The notes beneath the pieces were generated by a model, which was not told the origin of the DNA, made no database searches, and saw nothing but the letters and a program-made list of their open reading frames with translations. From positions 1-6,715 of the forward strand of contig JBAYST010000036.1 of NCBI GenBank assembly GCA_041676005.1: DNA of 6,715 bases, read 5' to 3'. Positions 6,401-6,715 of this stretch are shown here, one piece after another. A program made the translations under genes and the position numbers. The first letter of the stretch is position 1. Each line of letters opens with the position of its first letter. The stretch is from JBAYST01 sp041676005. Its GTDB lineage: Bacteria > Bacillota_I > Bacilli_A > RFN20 > CAG-826.

Positions 6401-6715
6401 TTCATGTAAGTGGCAATCCAGATTTCGTTAATCCAGGTGGTCTGATCTGCTGTGCTTATAAACAGAGTTCCACTTTGCGTAATTTCAAAATCTTGCAAGA
6501 GATATTCATAAGTCGGTGAACTATCGGTTCCAGGGTCGTTTAAATAATTTTCACCGCCAATATCTCCAAGGGCGTCTTGTAACTTTTCATATAAATAAAT
6601 ATTGAATAAATAACTTCCATCACGTTTATCAATGAAAATGCTCGAATTAGCTAAAGCGTGCAAAACCTGGTTAAGAGCACCGGTGTTAGTCACACTCAAG
6701 ACATCGACATTAGCA
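3412..6715 (-). CDS. Giant repetitive acidic protein of unknown function, C-terminal 1100 residues (5' end outside window)
   Basis: The frame is open from the right edge: the codons read A-N-V-D-V before a TTG at 6697-6699 that could be mistaken for a start. That TTG has no Shine-Dalgarno, so the gene very probably begins outside the window. The visible part is acidic, rich in Asp, Ser, Asn, Tyr and Ile, with only four Cys (183, 445, 551, 1021, counting the TTG codon as residue 1). It looks modular. At least eight diverged helical segments (about residues 4-46, 165-200, 261-315, 424-463, 541-605, 685-720, 772-833, 882-935) follow a loose pattern of two amphipathic helices around an 'LxxLNxSxIF'-like turn. 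Short Tyr-rich strands with Asn-Ala-Asn motifs separate several of them. The last ~145 residues differ, being more strand-like and ending DNPTISDLNLYSVDFISLGD, and carry no LPXTG motif or membrane anchor. I recognise no catalytic motif and no known family. The size, acidity and repeats fit an exported or surface protein, but the N-terminus that would show a signal peptide is not visible. It is the first visible gene of the operon. Confidence 0.85.
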   Translation of the reverse strand, partial: ANVDVLSVTNTGALNQVLHALANSSIFIDKRDGSYLFNIYLYEKLQDALGDIGGENYLNDPGTDSSPTYEYLLQDFEITQSGTLFISTADQTTWINEIWIATYMNLSDAEISSGESNPSFIEGFYHSDQIGKLSFFLKTIQETKDDINASLDVSETPFDSPIGALTSGDATAQQLGRVLHAMNDVKCLRMLVYHSFDRVLKKVNLDGGDTGSFDLGNANVDYLIEETTSKSMRDDEIDTTVSLIENFEKVGLMEGDSELPLHDLAGNPKTSYYLYRALLDLNISNIFHRSGPRSGYEKTSFQNTLYFYFTSDAIMKMLYDIDSPKDIANSSLYVDGAGKVSYILENNFDYGISTDYENQIAEIGRIVEIIASLSGGYRHIDAVILDSDENASYKEGSLYFGNSVTTYEGLKDDTNTMTVDFDYVALENITSESIHEILENFNISDTLYDCVPNVIKDVISNLENSNLFDGSAAVDFSNANVYYIYTEFTGKTNPDYEMRFYRDSVAADATREDSAELEIISNLIDDINEINKPENLGSSGIDSFGSFDEARVIRVCNTVEEIVSDINISYILNKADQREFLDEYDTDSSLPKLTVFEQVMKKLYIDIGLAEYNYDSTRDSAYANSETKLIAGIKEMTRQDLKTTDNLIGYSNTWNDESTSLFSLMKSIAPAVGGGNISSGFTLDLNSSDFSPDTVRNLMNKLNHLDVTSDVLAKFVKTSFANLGLDAYSTYKGNDNANYYLTQRQFAEPNGIDSIVEMLDAFSNKDGGGDHVGYFTLDSSSMKDFVNDGNSTSPIIKFIYEAKIYDETLLLDDSTTVTTDTHFMYKIFADASLDEYIFGIDQDEKINVFERLIHDEMTFGDFAYEIEGQSIDTLLINSDDFSTTSSFDPNDLNSVVSIKLALYNSMMGTLGYEDEGVFVDFVPHRAYLTSEIIAGILDHVTTSEENKISGILDSERAVFKVKGDPILNEKVTSYSDYTAETYHYLNKGEARGLYGISSLYKGNTLTAYFSLTRENDDFTNLGFVNCFEYMVYEDDGNEINSRLASIIYAADLHDVFDPLWTSYPLFTPPIVDNPTISDLNLYSVDFISLGDAIADSVGLV
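5242..5283 (-). repeat. Asn-Ala-Asn-Val linker motif, copy 2
   Basis: The encoded NANVYYIYTEFTGK (from residue 473) matches the copy at 6025-6066 in the NANV core, the second Tyr, and the Glu, Thr and Lys positions. It sits just after the helix module at 5311-5430. The shared core supports an origin by duplication of a larger unit. Confidence 0.5.
6025..6066 (-). repeat. Asn-Ala-Asn-Val linker motif, copy 1
   Basis: The encoded NANVDYLIEETTSK (residues 212-225 of the giant protein) aligns without gaps to NANVYYIYTEFTGK at 5242-5283, and more loosely to NANYYLTQ at 4486-4509. It follows a Phe-Asp/Ser-Leu strand and precedes a charged helix, so it looks like a recurring linker strand between modules. 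Confidence 0.5.

Larger units (their letters stand above)
3895..6690 (-). repeat. Degenerate protein-level modules within the giant protein
   Basis: Eight segments share a loose pattern: a polar Ser/Thr/Asp-rich lead-in, a helix of the form LxxVLxxLN, a short turn such as NSSIF, NISNIF, NISDTL or DVTSDV, and a second helix ending near Leu/Gly. Approximate spans are 6562-6690, 6100-6207, 5755-5919, 5311-5430, 4885-5079, 4540-4647, 4201-4386 and 3895-4056. Start-to-start spacing varies from about 87 to 163 residues. Identity between copies is low and was judged by eye only. There is no DNA-level repetition, so the modules are old. The 5311-5430 and 6562-6690 copies are the clearest, and 4201-4386 and 3895-4056 are the weakest. 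Confidence 0.45.

Noticed and set aside
6702..6710. ATG codons just upstream of the TTG in the giant gene region
   Set aside because: They are out of frame with the giant gene and run into a TGA within a few codons, so they cannot be its start.

Overview
The window comes from a low-GC bacterium with a compact, single-strand gene layout. Every gene I can support is on the minus strand. The standard code is used: Trp codons that I checked are TGG, and the four visible stops are TAA or TAG, with no in-frame TGA. The glycerol kinase lacks the E. coli-type FBP site region, and the upstream protein is very large and repetitive. Together these suggest a Firmicutes / Bacilli-related lineage, perhaps Acholeplasma- or uncultured Mollicutes-like. 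This placement is inference, because the window has no marker gene that would settle it.

Reading in the direction of transcription (right to left), the window opens inside a giant acidic protein gene of unknown function (6715 down to 3412) whose 5' end lies outside the window. Its stop codon overlaps the start of a small single-domain YigZ/IMPACT-family gene (3412-3032). The stop of that gene overlaps the ribosome binding site of an M24 Xaa-Pro aminopeptidase gene (3022-1775). Four bases later a glycerol kinase gene, glpK (1770-292), begins. These four genes have gaps of at most 9 bp and almost certainly share one transcript. A long AT-rich hairpin that starts inside the glpK stop codon (258-293) marks the probable end of that transcript.

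Below the hairpin, a 59-bp intergenic region (233-291) carries a TATAAT box placed so that the next mRNA would be leaderless or nearly so. A further minus-strand gene starts at 232 and runs off the left edge. Only its first 77 codons are visible.

The aminopeptidase, YigZ-like protein and glycerol kinase are ordinary cytoplasmic proteins and do not form an obvious pathway. The part worth following up is the giant protein. It consists of at least eight diverged helix-rich modules, separated by Tyr/Asn/Asp-rich stretches with recurring Asn-Ala-Asn motifs. I could not assign it to any known family. No CRISPR array, insertion sequence, tRNA or rRNA gene was seen.
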